NCBI GenBank assembly: GCA_002007465.1
Contig: LNAC01000752.1
Span: 244,413 to 308,412, forward strand
DNA length: 64,000 bases
Direction: 5' to 3'
DNA from: Ailurus styani
Lineage: Eukaryota; Chordata; Mammalia; Carnivora; Ailuridae
The position numbers and the translations under genes were made by a program. Below the pieces are notes generated by a model. That model saw only the letters and a program-made list of their open reading frames with translations. It had not been told where the DNA came from and did not search any database. Below are positions 22,421 through 33,973 of this stretch, piece by piece. Each line of letters opens with the position of its first letter. The first letter of the stretch is position 1.

Positions 22421-23189
22421 TACTTGCAAAATGCAAAAAAAAAAAATGAACTGATAAATTGATGCGATTGACGTGAAACTGGTAAGGATCTTTTTAAAGA
22501 TGTGATTTTGTCATGTTTAAGTGAAAACAATAACAATTCTGCCTTTTAAAAAAATAAGTGCTACCCGGCCAAGAAATTCAGAGGCTGGCTTTAATAATTT
22601 GCAGTAATTCCTTAACCAAACTTTTAAGAGCCTATGGTGTACACGGTACTCTTTGATGCAGAGCATAAATCATGTGTATGCATGAAACTGGTAACTTTTC
22701 ATGAGCCCATCATTCTCTTGAGTGAATTTAAACTAAATTAAATTCACAAACTAGTTTAAACATTTATTTATCTAAGAAAAGCTAAACACAGGAAATGTAA
22801 AAATGAACCTGTTATGGCCCCAGAGCGCGATCACGGATTCCCTACGAGAGCGGTTCAAATCCAGGAGGGTTTGCTCTATTTGCCAAGCCACTGAGCTACC
22901 CACAGGCTTTTAGCAAGAATGTGGGAAAAGCTGTCCCAGAAAATTGGAAGCTTCCTGCCAGAGGGCACCGTCACCCCTCCTGACATTCGAGGCTCTGTGC
23001 CACGGCTCCGTCTATAGATACCAAGACGGCGTCGCATCCATAATAAAATAGCCAAGCCCTTTCATTAGAGAAAATTAATATTCAATTTTCACTCACACAT
23101 GTCTTTACTCTGTTATTAATAAGAAACTTTGAACATAACGAGTCTTGGCTTTCAGTGCAGTTTAGGACTGCACCCAGGCTGGAAAGGAG
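22421..23189. other. Single-copy DNA, no gene seen
   Basis: Contains a 9-bp-arm inverted repeat at 22723-22746 (tgaatttaa / ttaaattca, 6-bp loop) and an AT-rich block at 23035-23120. No exon or repeat family recognised. Confidence 0.5.
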
Positions 23190-23560
23190 CCACGGGGCCC
23201 GGAGTGTCATCGCTCTCCGAGGCCGCACACTCCGTCAGAGGGATTAGAAGACGAAGAAACAGAACCAATCGGGAAGAAATGGTCCCCGCGAGTTAACCGG
23301 GGTGACAGTTAGCCGCACGTGTGGTGGGGGGACAGAACTGGGCTGCCAGCTGTGGTCCTTCTCGGTCCTTGCCACCTCCGGTCTCCGCAATGCGCCGCCA
23401 CATGAAATCGGATCAGGGAAGCCTGTGGGTCAGGGAGCGGGAGGTGTGACGTGTCCGGGGAGCAGCTCGGGGTGAGGCGGGGTGCGGGACCCCCGGCCAG
23501 GGGACATGGGAGAAGAGCGGCAGGCTGCCGCCGAGGGACACGGCCCCTTTCATCAGAGAT
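23190..23560. promoter_or_regulatory. CpG-rich patch, possible CpG island or remnant
   Basis: By hand I count about 30 CpG in about 370 bp, against long CpG-poor flanks. G+C is clearly raised and no SINE was seen inside. No TATA box, splice site pattern or exon was recognised, so promoter use is only a possibility. Confidence 0.4.
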
Positions 23561-24336
23561 GTGGAGAGGAGCACCAGGCAGGCAGGAAGTCAAGAGCAAA
23601 GTTGGGGGGAGAGGTGCAGAGTAGTGCAAGAAATGTGAACGGGGATAAGGTAGCATTTCCACACTGCTGGGCACTATCACCCCTTCAGCTAAATGCAGCC
23701 ATATTGAACTTGTCTTTCCCGCAAGAGAAATGGACCAACTACTTTCTATCCCTTACAGGAAAAAGGTAAGCTCACTCCCAATAAGCAGCCCTTCATAGCT
23801 GCCTCCTACTAACAGCCTGTGACAGCTACACTCATACTAGAACCTGGGGCTCCTCTCGACCCTTCGTCCCCAAATTTCCCCAGCTATCTGACCCCCACCG
23901 TTGGCTTCTGTAGATCCCATGCCTGGGCACACTTCAGTTCCACTGCACCCCTGACACCATCTCTCAGCTCACCCCAGTCTCCGGGCACCATGCCTGAGGA
24001 CCAGGTCGACCCCGTCTTCATCCCACCGCCCAGTTAGGGGATGTCCAGGACATGCTGTTCTCTGGAGGGGGGCACGGTGCCTTAGCCCCCCATGCCCAAC
24101 ACACACACAACAACACATTGCTTTAGGTGTCCCCTCATGAGAGAACTGTGGTGGTGAGAAGTGCACCTTTAACACAATTCCCCTGGAAAAACCAATCCTC
24201 TCCAATCACTGAAACTGTGAATACTTGCCAAATAAAATAATATGTGTAGATTTCTGAAGGAAACCGAGATTCCACACTATCCATACCATAATTCTTAGTT
24301 CTCATCACCAAACTCAAAACCAAAAATATATATATA
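23561..24336. other. Single-copy DNA, no gene seen
   Basis: The 23780-24060 part is C-rich and may be decayed L2, not proven. Nothing else recognised. Confidence 0.4.
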
Positions 24337-24530
24337 GGGGCTCCTGGGTGGCTCAGTGGGTTAAGCCTCTGCCTTCGGCTCAAGTCATGATCTCAGGGTC
24401 CTGGGATCGAGTCCTGCATCAGGCTCTCTGCTCGGCAGGGAGCCTGCTTCCCCCTCTCCCTCTGCCTGCCTCTCTGCCTACTTGTGATCTCTCTCTGCGT
24501 CAAATAAATAAATAAAATCTTTTAAAAAAT
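24337..24530 (+). mobile_element. SINEC, sense
   Basis: Full copy inserted in an AT-rich site (ATATATATA at 24327-24336). The tail is AAATAAATAAATAAAATC. The right flank has a similar atatatatg, so the TSD is probable but not diagnostic. Confidence 0.95.
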
Positions 24531-24586
24531 GCTCGAAATATATATGTGTACATATACATATATATTCTATTATAGTTTTCTTTTTA

Positions 24587-24789
24587 TTCTTTTTTTATTT
24601 TTTTAAAGATTTTATTTATTTGACAGAGAGAGAGAGATCACAAGTAGGCAGAGAGGCAGGCAGAGAGACAGGAGGAAGCAGGCCCCCTGCTCAGCAGGGA
24701 GACCACTGCAGGGCTGGATCCCAGGACCCTGAGATCATGACCTGAGCAGAAGGCAGAGGCTTTAACCCACTGAGCCACCCAGGTGGCCC
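24587..24789 (-). mobile_element. SINEC, antisense
   Basis: Full reversed copy with a perfect 16-bp TSD tatagttttcttttta at 24571 and 24790. It stands tail-to-tail with the sense copy 57 bp upstream. Confidence 0.97.
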
Positions 24790-24916
24790 TATAGTTTTCT
24801 TTTTAAAAGAAACTAAATTTGGTTGATAGATTTCCCACTAAATCAAGCCAAGTATGCGTCCCACCTTTGACTTATTTCTGCTACTGCTCTGGGTTGGTTT
24901 TTAAATCATTTCAAAA

Positions 24917-25056
24917 GGGGCACCTGGGTGGCTCAGTCATTAAGCATTTGCCTTTGGCTCAGGTCATGATGCCAGGGTCCTAGGACCGCCCCTGCATCGG
25001 ACTCCCTGCTCCGCGGGAAGCCTGCTTCTCCCTCGGCCTGCTGCTCCCCTGCTTGT

Positions 25057-25092
<36 letters not shown>

Positions 25093-25116
25093 AAACAATC
25101 TTTAAATAAAATCAAT
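24917..25116 (+). mobile_element. SINEC, sense
   Basis: Head cacctgggtggctcagtca, a TC microsatellite of about 30 bp (25057-25088) and an AAATAAACAATC tail. TSD core taaatcatt at 24902 and 25117. Confidence 0.93.
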
Positions 25117-25131
25117 AAATCATTACATAAA

Positions 25132-25604
25132 GCAGAATGCTTTTTTAAAAACCTTTAAAAATATAAGCAGACTCACGAGAACCTGTTCACTACATAGATT
25201 TCTACCTCTGGAAACTCCCACATCTGTAGGCCTATGTCGCATTCTAGTCCACCTGCTACAACTAAATAGACCCTACAATTCAAGTTAATTAACGTCATTG
25301 AAGTATAGATACAAAAATGCAAGCCCATGTGTATATACTCAACAGTCCATGATCATATTTTGGTCTGTGTTCTTGTAACATGATTCATGTCACAACAACT
25401 GTATTTCCCCAAATTATAAAGAAAAGGCCTCGTAAGAGTGAGTTCAACCCAAGCTGATACTCATCATACGGACCTTTAAAACATGACAAGCCACCTCATG
25501 TGAAGACTGGGGGATAATTTTCTTGGAGAAGAGATGAAGGTGAAACACGGGAGTGTGCTCTTTAAAAATCTGATGGGTTTCCAGGGGTGGAAGGCTGGCA
25601 ATCC
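25132..25604. other. Single-copy DNA, no gene seen
   Basis: No element or exon recognised. Confidence 0.45.
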
Positions 25605-25735
25605 TCACCGCACACGAACCCCCTGGGGCACATGGAGAAATGAGCCGATGCTTGGGCCCCGTTCCCAGGGACTTAATTGGTCCAGGGTGGAGACCAGGCC
25701 TTGCTCAATTTTTAAAGCTCATTCTAATGTGTATG
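25605..25735. mobile_element. MER5-like hAT relic
   Basis: The words accccctggggcacatggag, gcttgggccccgttccc, ggtccagggtggagaccagg and tttttaaagctcattctaat follow the MER5/Charlie layout. Strongly decayed; ends uncertain. Confidence 0.45.
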
Positions 25736-26599
25736 AGAGGTAAGCCTTCCCCCCGAGGTGGGTTTTACTTCAATAGAGGACTAAGAACTTTGTAATCAGC
25801 AGAGCAGTCCAAGGAAAGAACAAGTCACCTCAAGGGGGGCTGCAGCAAGCGTGGGGGGGGAGGGGGCACATGTCTGAGCCCACCCCAGGGACGGGCAGAC
25901 GAGGGTCCTCTGATCTCTGCAAGTGATTTTTTCTGGATACTAGTTCCACCTGGGGGAAGTATTTAAGTTAGAGGAAGAAAAGAAAAATGTCTCGTTGGCA
26001 TTGTCCTGCTTACAACAAAACAGGTTTTCTAAAATCTTTCATCGCATCCACGTAAAACTTGTTCATCTGCACAATAAAATCAAAATGTTATTCTGTTTTC
26101 CAAATTCATCTACTTTTTAAAAATCTTTCCTTGTACAATGAGTTACATTATTGTATTCTGATTTTTTTAATACTCATTTCTGACTTTCTGTCTATAGAAG
26201 GTCTTTTTTAAATAGTTGGCATTTGTTTTTCTTCAGTACATAAAAAAGAATTCCTCGTCCTAGGTGTTCTGTGAAATGTCATTGGTACAGAACTACCTAT
26301 GGCTTCCTTCCCAATTATCCTTGTTTTCTCCTTCTTTATTCTTAAGCATCACCCTGAACATTTCCCCTGACCTTTTCTGGGAGATGAACTTCGGTTCTTA
26401 TTTGAAGGATAATACCTTTGCAGGGGCTTCCCCGCCCCAAATTAGGCAGAGGAATACATACAGAAGCAAAGAGAATATATGTCCCCATCCTTAGGTTGGG
26501 ATTTTCTTTCTTCTTACTCTTTTTTTTTTGTTGTTGTTGTTTAGTTTTGCTCTTTGTTACATCACTGGGCTGATACTATGTATGCTCTTTTATGACAAG
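25736..26599. other. Single-copy DNA, no gene seen
   Basis: Contains a T-run followed by GTTGTTGTT at 26521-26541. No exon seen. Confidence 0.45.
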
Positions 26600-27000
26600 T
26601 CATCTTAAATGTGTCTTGAGATCCTTCCACACCAGTACAAACGGGTCTACTTCATGTAACAGACACGTAACGTAATGCATCTGGTACACCTCTGTTATCC
26701 ATTCCACTGCGAACAGATATTTCATTTGAACTCATTTTAACTACTAGTAACAAAACTGCAATGAAAAACTTACAAATATACTTATGTATAAGTTCCCCAA
26801 AAATGAAATTTCTAGGTCAATAATTTGCATTTCAAATTTTGATAGGAATATAGAACTGACTTCCAAGAGGGCTGTGTTTAAATACTTACAAAAAATATAA
26901 GAAAATTGTTTCTCCACATCTTTGCCAACACTAGATACCAACAACTTTGATTTTTTTCATCGGAATGGCGAAAGGCCTCTATGTTTTGCCAAAATTTGGA
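26600..27000 (-). mobile_element. Old LINE-1 (L1M) 3' UTR relic, antisense
   Basis: The order gtaacaaaactgcaatgaaa, tgaaatttctaggtcaataa, ttcaaattttgatagga, tctccacatctttgccaaca, ctagataccaac is the reversed L1M 3' UTR. Confidence 0.68.
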
Positions 27001-27825
27001 TTATGAGCCAAAGTAGAAATGACAATTTTCTAGATTGTTGCTACATTTATTTTTAAAAAGTGATGAAGCTAAGCTATCATAGCAGATGTCTAAAATCTAC
27101 CCCGAAACCTAGCATTTTGCTTAGATTCTAAGATTCTGACCTTTACAGATAACTCCCTCCTCTTTACAAATCCTCACAATTACAGCCCCTAAAAGCAACT
27201 CAAAACTCACCTTCTCCTGGAAGCCTTGATCTCCCACTTTTTTTTAAATCCTTCCTCTACTCCGATCCCTTATCCCGTACTTATGTAGTTTGTGTTAACT
27301 CTTAAATCCCCCGTTGTCTATCCCAATAATACCAGAAAGGTAGAAGCACAGGAGGCCAGTAGAAATGAAGAAATTTATTACATTTAGCTATTACACTAGT
27401 ATCTATTTATGGAGTGCATATTAGACCCACTTTGTGTGCTTTCCCACATTTGTCTGCCTCTCCCCACATCATTCCTCTGGCTGCTTGTTCTGTGCGAATT
27501 CCCTCGCCTTGCTTCCCTTTGGTCTCCTAACACTGCCCCATGTCTCAGTCCCCCCAGGGATGATGGCTCTGGCTCAGTCTCCGAGCCAGTCTCTGTCGTG
27601 ATTGGTGTGGCAAGGCTACACCGGCTCGGGCATCCCAGTCCACCTGAGCTGGTGCTGTGGAGGTCCTGGCTCCTCCCACCACTTCGGGATTCCCAGGGAG
27701 CCCCATGCTGTGGGGTGGAGGGTCTGGGCGACCCCCAGGCTGACCACAGGGGCTGGGCAACACAACCCGGAAGCAGGAATTAAAAGCCCAGTGGGGTGAC
27801 CTTGACCAGTGAGAGACAGGAGACA
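27001..27825. other. Single-copy DNA, no gene seen
   Basis: GC rises from 27530 on. Overlapping frames of 124, 93 and 73 codons on both strands at 27409-27837 have no domain. Confidence 0.45.
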
Positions 27826-27840
27826 AGAAGGAGCCAAAAG

Positions 27841-28042
27841 GGGCGCCTGGGTGGCTCGGTGGGTTAAAGCCTCTGCCTTCAGCTCAGGTCATGAGCTCAG
27901 GGTCCTGGGATCAAGCCCCACATTGGGCTCTCTGCTCAGCAGGGAGCCTGCTTCCTCCTCTCCCTCTCTGCCTGCCTCTCTGCCTACTTGCAATCTCTCT
28001 CTCTGTGTCAAATAAATAAATAAAATCTTTAAAATAAAAAAA
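27841..28042 (+). mobile_element. SINEC, sense, young-looking
   Basis: Full copy with the gttaaagcctctgcc head variant and a long AAATAAATAAATAAAATC tail. Perfect 15-bp TSD agaaggagccaaaag at 27826 and 28043. Confidence 0.98.
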
Positions 28043-28057
28043 AGAAGGAGCCAAAAG

Positions 28058-28559
28058 ACCAATTCCTTGCCTTTCCTCCCATGACAGACTATTGTGAGAG
28101 ACCGTCTGCGAGACAATGTATGTCACAGAGCTTCACTAGCTGTGTTTTCATGTGAGCAGTGTCCCTCACCACTGCTGTTCTGGAACTGTACCCCCCCTTA
28201 AAACCTTCCCATGTGAGTTCTGCCTCGGAGTCTGTTTTCTGGAGAGCTCAAGCCAGGACACACCTACTATCTACAGAAACACTGCACTAAACATGAGCCT
28301 AGTCCCCGGGATGGGGACAAAAGACAGAAGCAACCAATTCTGTCCCCAGCAATCTAGCTGCACAGGCAAGACATCCACACGTGTGACCATTAAGGAAAAA
28401 GACGGAATGGAGGGTGGGGAAACCAGCGTGAACGGAATAAAGGGATAAAGTGTACGGAGGTCTAGAAGATGGGCACTATTTTATAGTACTCTTGGAACGG
28501 GGCATGCAGTAAATACCAAACTACTCACAGAGAAGAGGGAAGGCCTCAGACCTCACCTA
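28058..28559. other. Single-copy DNA, no gene seen
   Basis: A 98-codon frame at 28152-28448 lacks any domain. Possibly a decayed LTR at 28150-28260, not assignable. Confidence 0.4.
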
Positions 28560-29520
28560 AGCCGGTCACAGGGAGCAGGGAAGGGGAGGCTGCGCTAGGG
28601 GACGCGTCGTGCAGAAGGCGAGGACACGCGGACGGCGTCCGGTCCAGCAGAGGGGGTGGTGGGCCAAGCAGGACAACGAGCCCCGGATTCAGAGCCAAGG
28701 ACCGTGGAAGCACGGCACGGGGGTCTGGAGGGTAAAGGACATTTCCACGGAAGAGACGAAGCTTTCGTTCCCTCTGGAGGGTAAATCAAGTCCATGGAAC
28801 CTCTGCAGCCTCTCCCACTCCATCCGTCACACCTGAGTCCTCAGCGAAGAGAATGTTGGAGATCAAACGAGCCTCCCTGCCTCTCCCGTGGAGGGCAAAG
28901 AGGGTGCCTTTGCCGGCCGGGCCGTCTGCTGCGGGCCCAGGAGGGAGAGAATGTCCGAAAGCAGGGAGGACGCTGGGCAGCCCTTGGGGGCTTCTCCCAC
29001 CAGCTCGGCCTGTAACGAAGCTCCCCTTTCTGCATCTCCCTGCTTTTGCGCCGTGTCTCTCACCTGGGGCAGACCTGGCCGGGGAGGAGCGGGTGGAGAG
29101 GGTGGCAAGGAACGGGAATGTTATTTAATGACTCCCTGATTGACTTAGACCTTGGAAGCATGATGCAACGAGACATGTGATGAAAGAGATAATAAGCGCT
29201 TCCTAATGACGTGGTTGTCCCACAGCCTAATTTCTGCCCATCAGAAGGAAACGAGCGGGCTCCGCGGCTTCCCTGTGGTTTCTCTCCTGTGGCTCTTCCT
29301 GCCCTGCAGGGCTTCCGCACGGGCCTCCTCTGGCTCTACTTCTGCCGCAGACTTTCTTTTTCCCTCCGAGCCGCGCCGCGAGCATCTCAGAAACGTCCCG
29401 TGGGTCTTCCACACCCCGGGAGGCTGACCCTTCCTGGACCGGACGGGGCGGGCAGCTCACGCGGGCCCAGCCCGCCGCACCAGCACGACCAACACAGCCA
29501 TCGCCTGGCAAGGATCGCTA
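28560..29520. promoter_or_regulatory. CpG-rich region in two lobes
   Basis: Lobe 1 (28562-28770) has about 19 CpG in 210 bp; lobe 2 (29250-29520) has about 25 CpG in 270 bp, by hand count. Between them lies a less CpG-rich stretch with an AT-rich, TAATGA-bearing block at 29120-29260. No transposon was recognised. Overlapping frames on both strands follow from high GC and have no domain. It could be a distal CpG island or enhancer. Confidence 0.42.
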
Positions 29521-30225
29521 CCAGAGACTGAAGTACCAGGCTTGCTTTAAGTAAAGCTGCAAGTGCGATTCGGGGAGAAAGACGGAGACACAGAAAAGAG
29601 AACGTATTTCCGTCACAGTACCACAGTGCCTATTTCAGGCAGCCCCTTCCAGATGTTTGGAGACATTCCATTAAAGTTGGCATGGTTGCCGGCGCTAGAT
29701 GGACTGGCCTCTGGGGGCAAAAGGGAAAGGCTGACCCTTAGGCACGTGGTGAAGAAACCAGCGCTCTGCTTTGTCATCATTCTCTGGTCAGAGAGATGTT
29801 TCCAGGACAGCAGGTCACACGTTCTGGCCAGAAGGCAATCACACAGGGATCTTTTTTCTTTCATTTTATATCCGACCGTCTATCTCTCTGGGAAAGAAAA
29901 AAGAATAATAAAGTCTTTCTTAACTAGACAGATTAATACCCAGAGGAAAATCTTGGGCTTTTGTCATACGCTTTTCAAAGTTTGAATTTCACGTCCATCG
30001 CTGAGGGCGTGGGCCCTCCTCCAACAAAGCAGAATGAAGCCAGTCAAAGGGGAAGGGAACTCGCGTGACATGGGAGGCGTGCTTACGACAGTCCCCTCCA
30101 CCTCAGCTCCGCGCCGTTCACATCTCTGCCCAATTACCTGACAACACTACCAGCGCGCGTCCTCCCTGGAAGTTTCCTAGTTTGGGGACATCCATTTTCA
30201 GCTGTCACTACTGGCCACTGGTGGA
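29521..30225. other. Single-copy DNA, no gene seen
   Basis: A plus-strand frame of 140 codons at 29563-29985 is open but resembles no known protein. Confidence 0.45.
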
Positions 30226-30412
30226 GGGGCGCCCGGATAGTGCAGTCGGTTAAGCGTCCAACTCTTGCCTTCTTCTCAGGTGGTGATCTCAGGGACATGA
30301 GATCAAGCCCCATGCTGGGCTCCGGGCTGAGCGTGGAGCCTGCTTAAGGTTTGCCCTCTCCCTCTCCCTTCGCTCCCCACCCTGCCCTGTGCACTCTCTC
30401 TAGAGAAAAAAC
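30226..30412 (+). mobile_element. SINEC, sense (old subtype)
   Basis: Head gcgcccggatagtgcagtcg then gttaagcgtccaactcttgc, the older SINEC head type; TC-rich part ctctccctctcccttcgctc. The tail is degraded to A/C-rich sequence. Confidence 0.92.
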
Positions 30413-30699
30413 AAAAAAGGAGTAACTGACTGAACGCCTCCCGATTTCTCTGCCACACAACATGCTTCTCACAATTGGATCAAATAACACTGGTGTTTCT
30501 AGGGATACTTTAACCTACCGGCCGACAATAGCCTATTGTAATTGCCCCAGGGAAAAGAATTTTCTGGCAAGTGAAGTAAATATTCTAGCAATGCAATTAA
30601 CTGGGAGTTCACGTCACAATCACTTACAGAATTGTTTTTCCTTTTTACTCAGACACACAGACCTCGACCTCAAAATCTCTGGGCCCCTCCTTTCCTTGT
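30413..30699. other. Single-copy DNA
   Basis: Nothing recognised. Confidence 0.4.
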
Positions 30700-31404
30700 C
30701 TATTCTTTCTTTACTACTTTCACAACCTGCAGAGGTGAGGCTTCTGTATGTAGCTGGTTAGACTCCTGGTGACAGCCACTTGGTCTTTCTGATATTACGG
30801 CCGATACTGAGCCAACCCGACTTTCCCTGGAGGGGTCAGGCCAACGCAGCCGTCGTGGTTCAGGCTGTGGGGCTGGCCGCTTCAAGACGGAGCAGCACCA
30901 CGCGTCCCCCACATTACCATTTTCCTCAGTGCAACTGTCATGCTCAGACTCCACCAGCCACGGGTGTTCCTGGAGAAGCTCATCCCCAGGTGTCCCGTGA
31001 GCTGCCTTGTCTTTCTTCTCAAAACATGCTTTGGGAGCATATGCTGCACGGAAACACAGAAACCTTTCGTGTGGGGACAGACTCTCTCGTTCAGAAACAT
31101 AAGCCAGCGAGTCCTCTTGCCCCCGCCTTGAACTTTGGGGCAGATCAAAGAAGAGCACTGCAGATCTGTGGGTCCTCAAGGAGGTGAGCACCCACCGCTC
31201 CCAATCACTTGGAGGTGGTTTCTCGTTTTGTGTGTCCCTCGGTGTAGCTTCTATGGATGTGGCTTGCCGAGGGCCATGCTTTTGTGTCTCTGCTGAAATC
31301 CGTGTGAAGCCCACTGGCCCAGTGTGAGTGATGATGGTAGCTTTTGGCACTGGTGTGGTTGCAGTCGGTGGGAGACACTGAGAATTGCTGCACGTTGTGT
31401 CCAC
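30700..31404 (-). other. Open frame of 234 codons, unrecognised; coding status doubtful
   Basis: This is the longest Met-to-stop frame in the window outside L1 and CA-rich DNA. The product would begin MDTTCSNSQCLPPTATT and end VVKVVKKE. I see no signal peptide, membrane segment, zinc-finger spacing or other motif. Composition is ordinary, with scattered Cys and many charged residues. A 135-codon frame overlaps on the opposite strand, which argues that GC and chance keep stops away. I estimate that one such frame in 64 kb is unlikely but not rare. No promoter, splice sites or polyadenylation signal could be tied to it. Confidence 0.15.
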
Positions 31405-32432
31405 ACGGTGGGAAAGTCAGTTTGGCTCCAGGGCTGCATTAATGTGCCACTTCATTGATCAAAAACATTTAATATAATGTTAACATTTGTATATAAAACC
31501 ATGTAGGTTTTGTCGAACTTATTCTCCAGGATGAAATCTTATTTGACCATTAGTCTAGTGTCTTCTGATTGTGACACACTTTCTAGCAACTGCGTGGCAA
31601 ACAAAAATCATCTTAAAAATTCTGCTCTGATTTTTGAAAATTACTTTGAGAGGTTTTCAGAAGTGATTCTTCCCTACCCATAACCTCTAAAAATATCTTC
31701 CAGCCCTTTTGATAATGAGACGCACTAATAGGATCTACGGATGCTTAATTAGTTTCGCCAAAATAACTGCAGTGTGTCTATCCTGGTTAGTGCTTATCAT
31801 ATGGATTTTTCTTTTATCCTTCTCTGATCCATTGGTTCACTTTTTTTCGGCAAAAGAACTGCTGTCATCCCATAACTGTTCTTACAAGATAACGTTAGTC
31901 ATTGTGTTCTCACAATATGCTTCTCATCTGGCAGCTAATTTCCCCAGGGGGTGCTGGGATGTTTTATTTTCAGATAATCTCCAATTAGCTTCTTCTCTCT
32001 ATAATCCTGCTCAGCTCACATTCACAATTTTTCCTGAACAGCCTCCTCCTCTTAACATACTTCTCCTCCTCTTAACATACTTCAAGGAAGACACATGATT
32101 TACATTGTTTATAATTCTACCTCACTAGTTGCTCGCCCACCTACTTGCAAGAGATTTTAGATTTTAATGCCCCAAATCCAGATCAAATAAAACAGAACAT
32201 CAGGTCTATCAAATATTGCTCTTCCCGGGTAAGCTCACTCAGCATTCAATCTTTTTAAGAGTTTGAAAGGAGATTCCTGAGATCCATATGAAATATGATC
32301 CTGATAAATAAGACACACCAAGGACGGAGAAGTGAGAGTATACCCCCCGGTGCCTCCACTTCAAAGACACCCTTTCCCCCAAGAAAGTTACATGTACCCA
32401 CTCCTGTGTCAACACCGAGAATGTCTCCAGAT
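31405..32432. other. Repeat-free AT-rich single-copy DNA
   Basis: No transposon recognised over about 1 kb. A perfect 20-bp tandem duplication sits at 32043-32082. See the findings for a possible conserved element. Confidence 0.5.
32043..32082. repeat. Perfect 20-bp tandem duplication
   Basis: The unit ctcctcctcttaacatactt occurs twice head to tail without a mismatch, which points to a recent replication-slippage event. Confidence 0.95.
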
Positions 32433-32447
32433 AGGACAAAAACTTTT

Positions 32448-32634
32448 TTTTTTTTAAGATTTTATTTGACAGAGAGAGACACAGTGAGAGAGGAAACACA
32501 AGCAGGGGGAGTGGGAGAGGGAGAAGCAGGCTTCCCGTGGAGCAGGAAGCCCGATGGGGGCTCGATCCCAGGACCCTGGGATCATGACCTGAGCCGAAGG
32601 CAGCCGCTTAACAACTGAGCCACCCAGGCGCCCC
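32448..32634 (-). mobile_element. SINEC, antisense
   Basis: Reversed copy of the gagagacacagtgagagagg variant. TSDs aggacaaaaactttt (32433) and aggaaaaaaactttt (32635) differ at one base. Confidence 0.95.
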
Positions 32635-32649
32635 AGGAAAAAAACTTTT

Positions 32650-33957
32650 TATGTCCAAACTAGAGATACAGTTTAAAACAGAGCAGGTGAAAACGATTTA
32701 ATTTTGTGCTAATGGATTAGAGTTGGATCCTTTCTTGCGAAGGGGTTGTGATCCTGGGGTCACGTCTGGTGGTATCAAGTCCCTCCAGGAGCCCCACAGA
32801 GGAAGAGAGAAGAGCAAAGGAAAGGGAATTTGGGGCCTGGGAATGAACTTCACTTCATTCTCCATTTTTATGTATCAAAGACCATCTTCCAGTTATTCAG
32901 TAACAAATAAGGTACTTACGTATTTGCACAATGCTTCAATTTCATATATATTACATACATTTAAATTTGTAGGCACTTGTGTCTACAAAAGGTATGTCCT
33001 TTTATAACATCTGTGCAAGACTGAGGAATCTGGGGGAAAAAAACAAAAGTGGTCTGAAATGTATTGATCTTATCTTTCTTTGGCTTTAGTCAATATTTAC
33101 CACCTCCATCAATCATTTAAAAATACCTGTTTTGGTAGATGTTGCAGAGATTCTGCTTTCTGAACACATACAACATAAATCTTTGCAGATACTTAATGAC
33201 TGGTGAGCACCTTCTCTATGCACTTCCACTTCCTTGTGCCTTTCTACATTCCCCAACAGTGAACAATCTTTGCTAAAAGAAGAAATGATCTATGTGTTTT
33301 GAATGAATTCAAACCTCTTAGCAATATATGACTTGTTCCTTTTCAAAGTATGAAAGTATAAAATAAATCCACCTTTCTTGTGGCCACCTATTTTAAGGGA
33401 CTCCTGAAGTCCCACATCAGAGGAGTTTCTCAACTATCTAAAGAAAAAAAAAAAAGAGAACGATTCTCCCAATTAACAAAATGCTTCCTACCTCCAATAG
33501 TACCTACACCTAACTACTTATTTTGCACTTATTCTGTGTGAATTTATATTGTGACTTGACTTTTTAAGGTACCCAGGGTCCCTACCCCCGATTAGTCCAC
33601 TGTCCTCCTTTCTTTAGTCTCACTGAGCCCCCAGCCCAGAGTAGAAACATAACAAATACCTGGATAACCTATATGTCTCTGTACCCTTAGTCTTATATCC
33701 TTTCCACTACATGACACTTACGGTTTCTAAGAAATGGGGGTTTTGGGGGGGAGCATCTGGGGAGGACAGAATGAGAAGAAACTATTTATGGTAAATATCT
33801 CCTTAATTTAGTAAGAGCATTTTGGTAAAAGAAAAGCACCCGTTAACAAAGGGTTAATGAAAACCACAACTGTTTGAAAGTGAAGACCTAACTCCATTCC
33901 CCCAACAGAACCTAAAATAGCACATACAGAAAAGAACCCCTACACAGACAGCGAAGA
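32650..33957. other. Single-copy DNA, no gene seen
   Basis: AT-rich. A-run at 33444-33455. No repeat family or exon recognised. Confidence 0.5.
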
Positions 33958-33973
33958 AGAATTCACTACAGTA

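Noticed and set aside
22835..22900. tRNA-like text: B-box-like ggttcaaatcc at 22852 and, on the other strand, an A-box-like tagctcagtggc
   Set aside because: The two boxes lie on opposite strands and no cloverleaf with paired acceptor and anticodon arms can be drawn. Not a tRNA gene.
23745..23770. Microexon-like arrangement: ctatcccttacag followed 7 bases later by gtaagc
   Set aside because: Consensus splice dinucleotides this close are common by chance, and there is no neighbouring exon or frame to join.
29563..29985. 140-codon open frame downstream of the CpG-rich region
   Set aside because: No domain or recognisable family; length is within chance for this composition.
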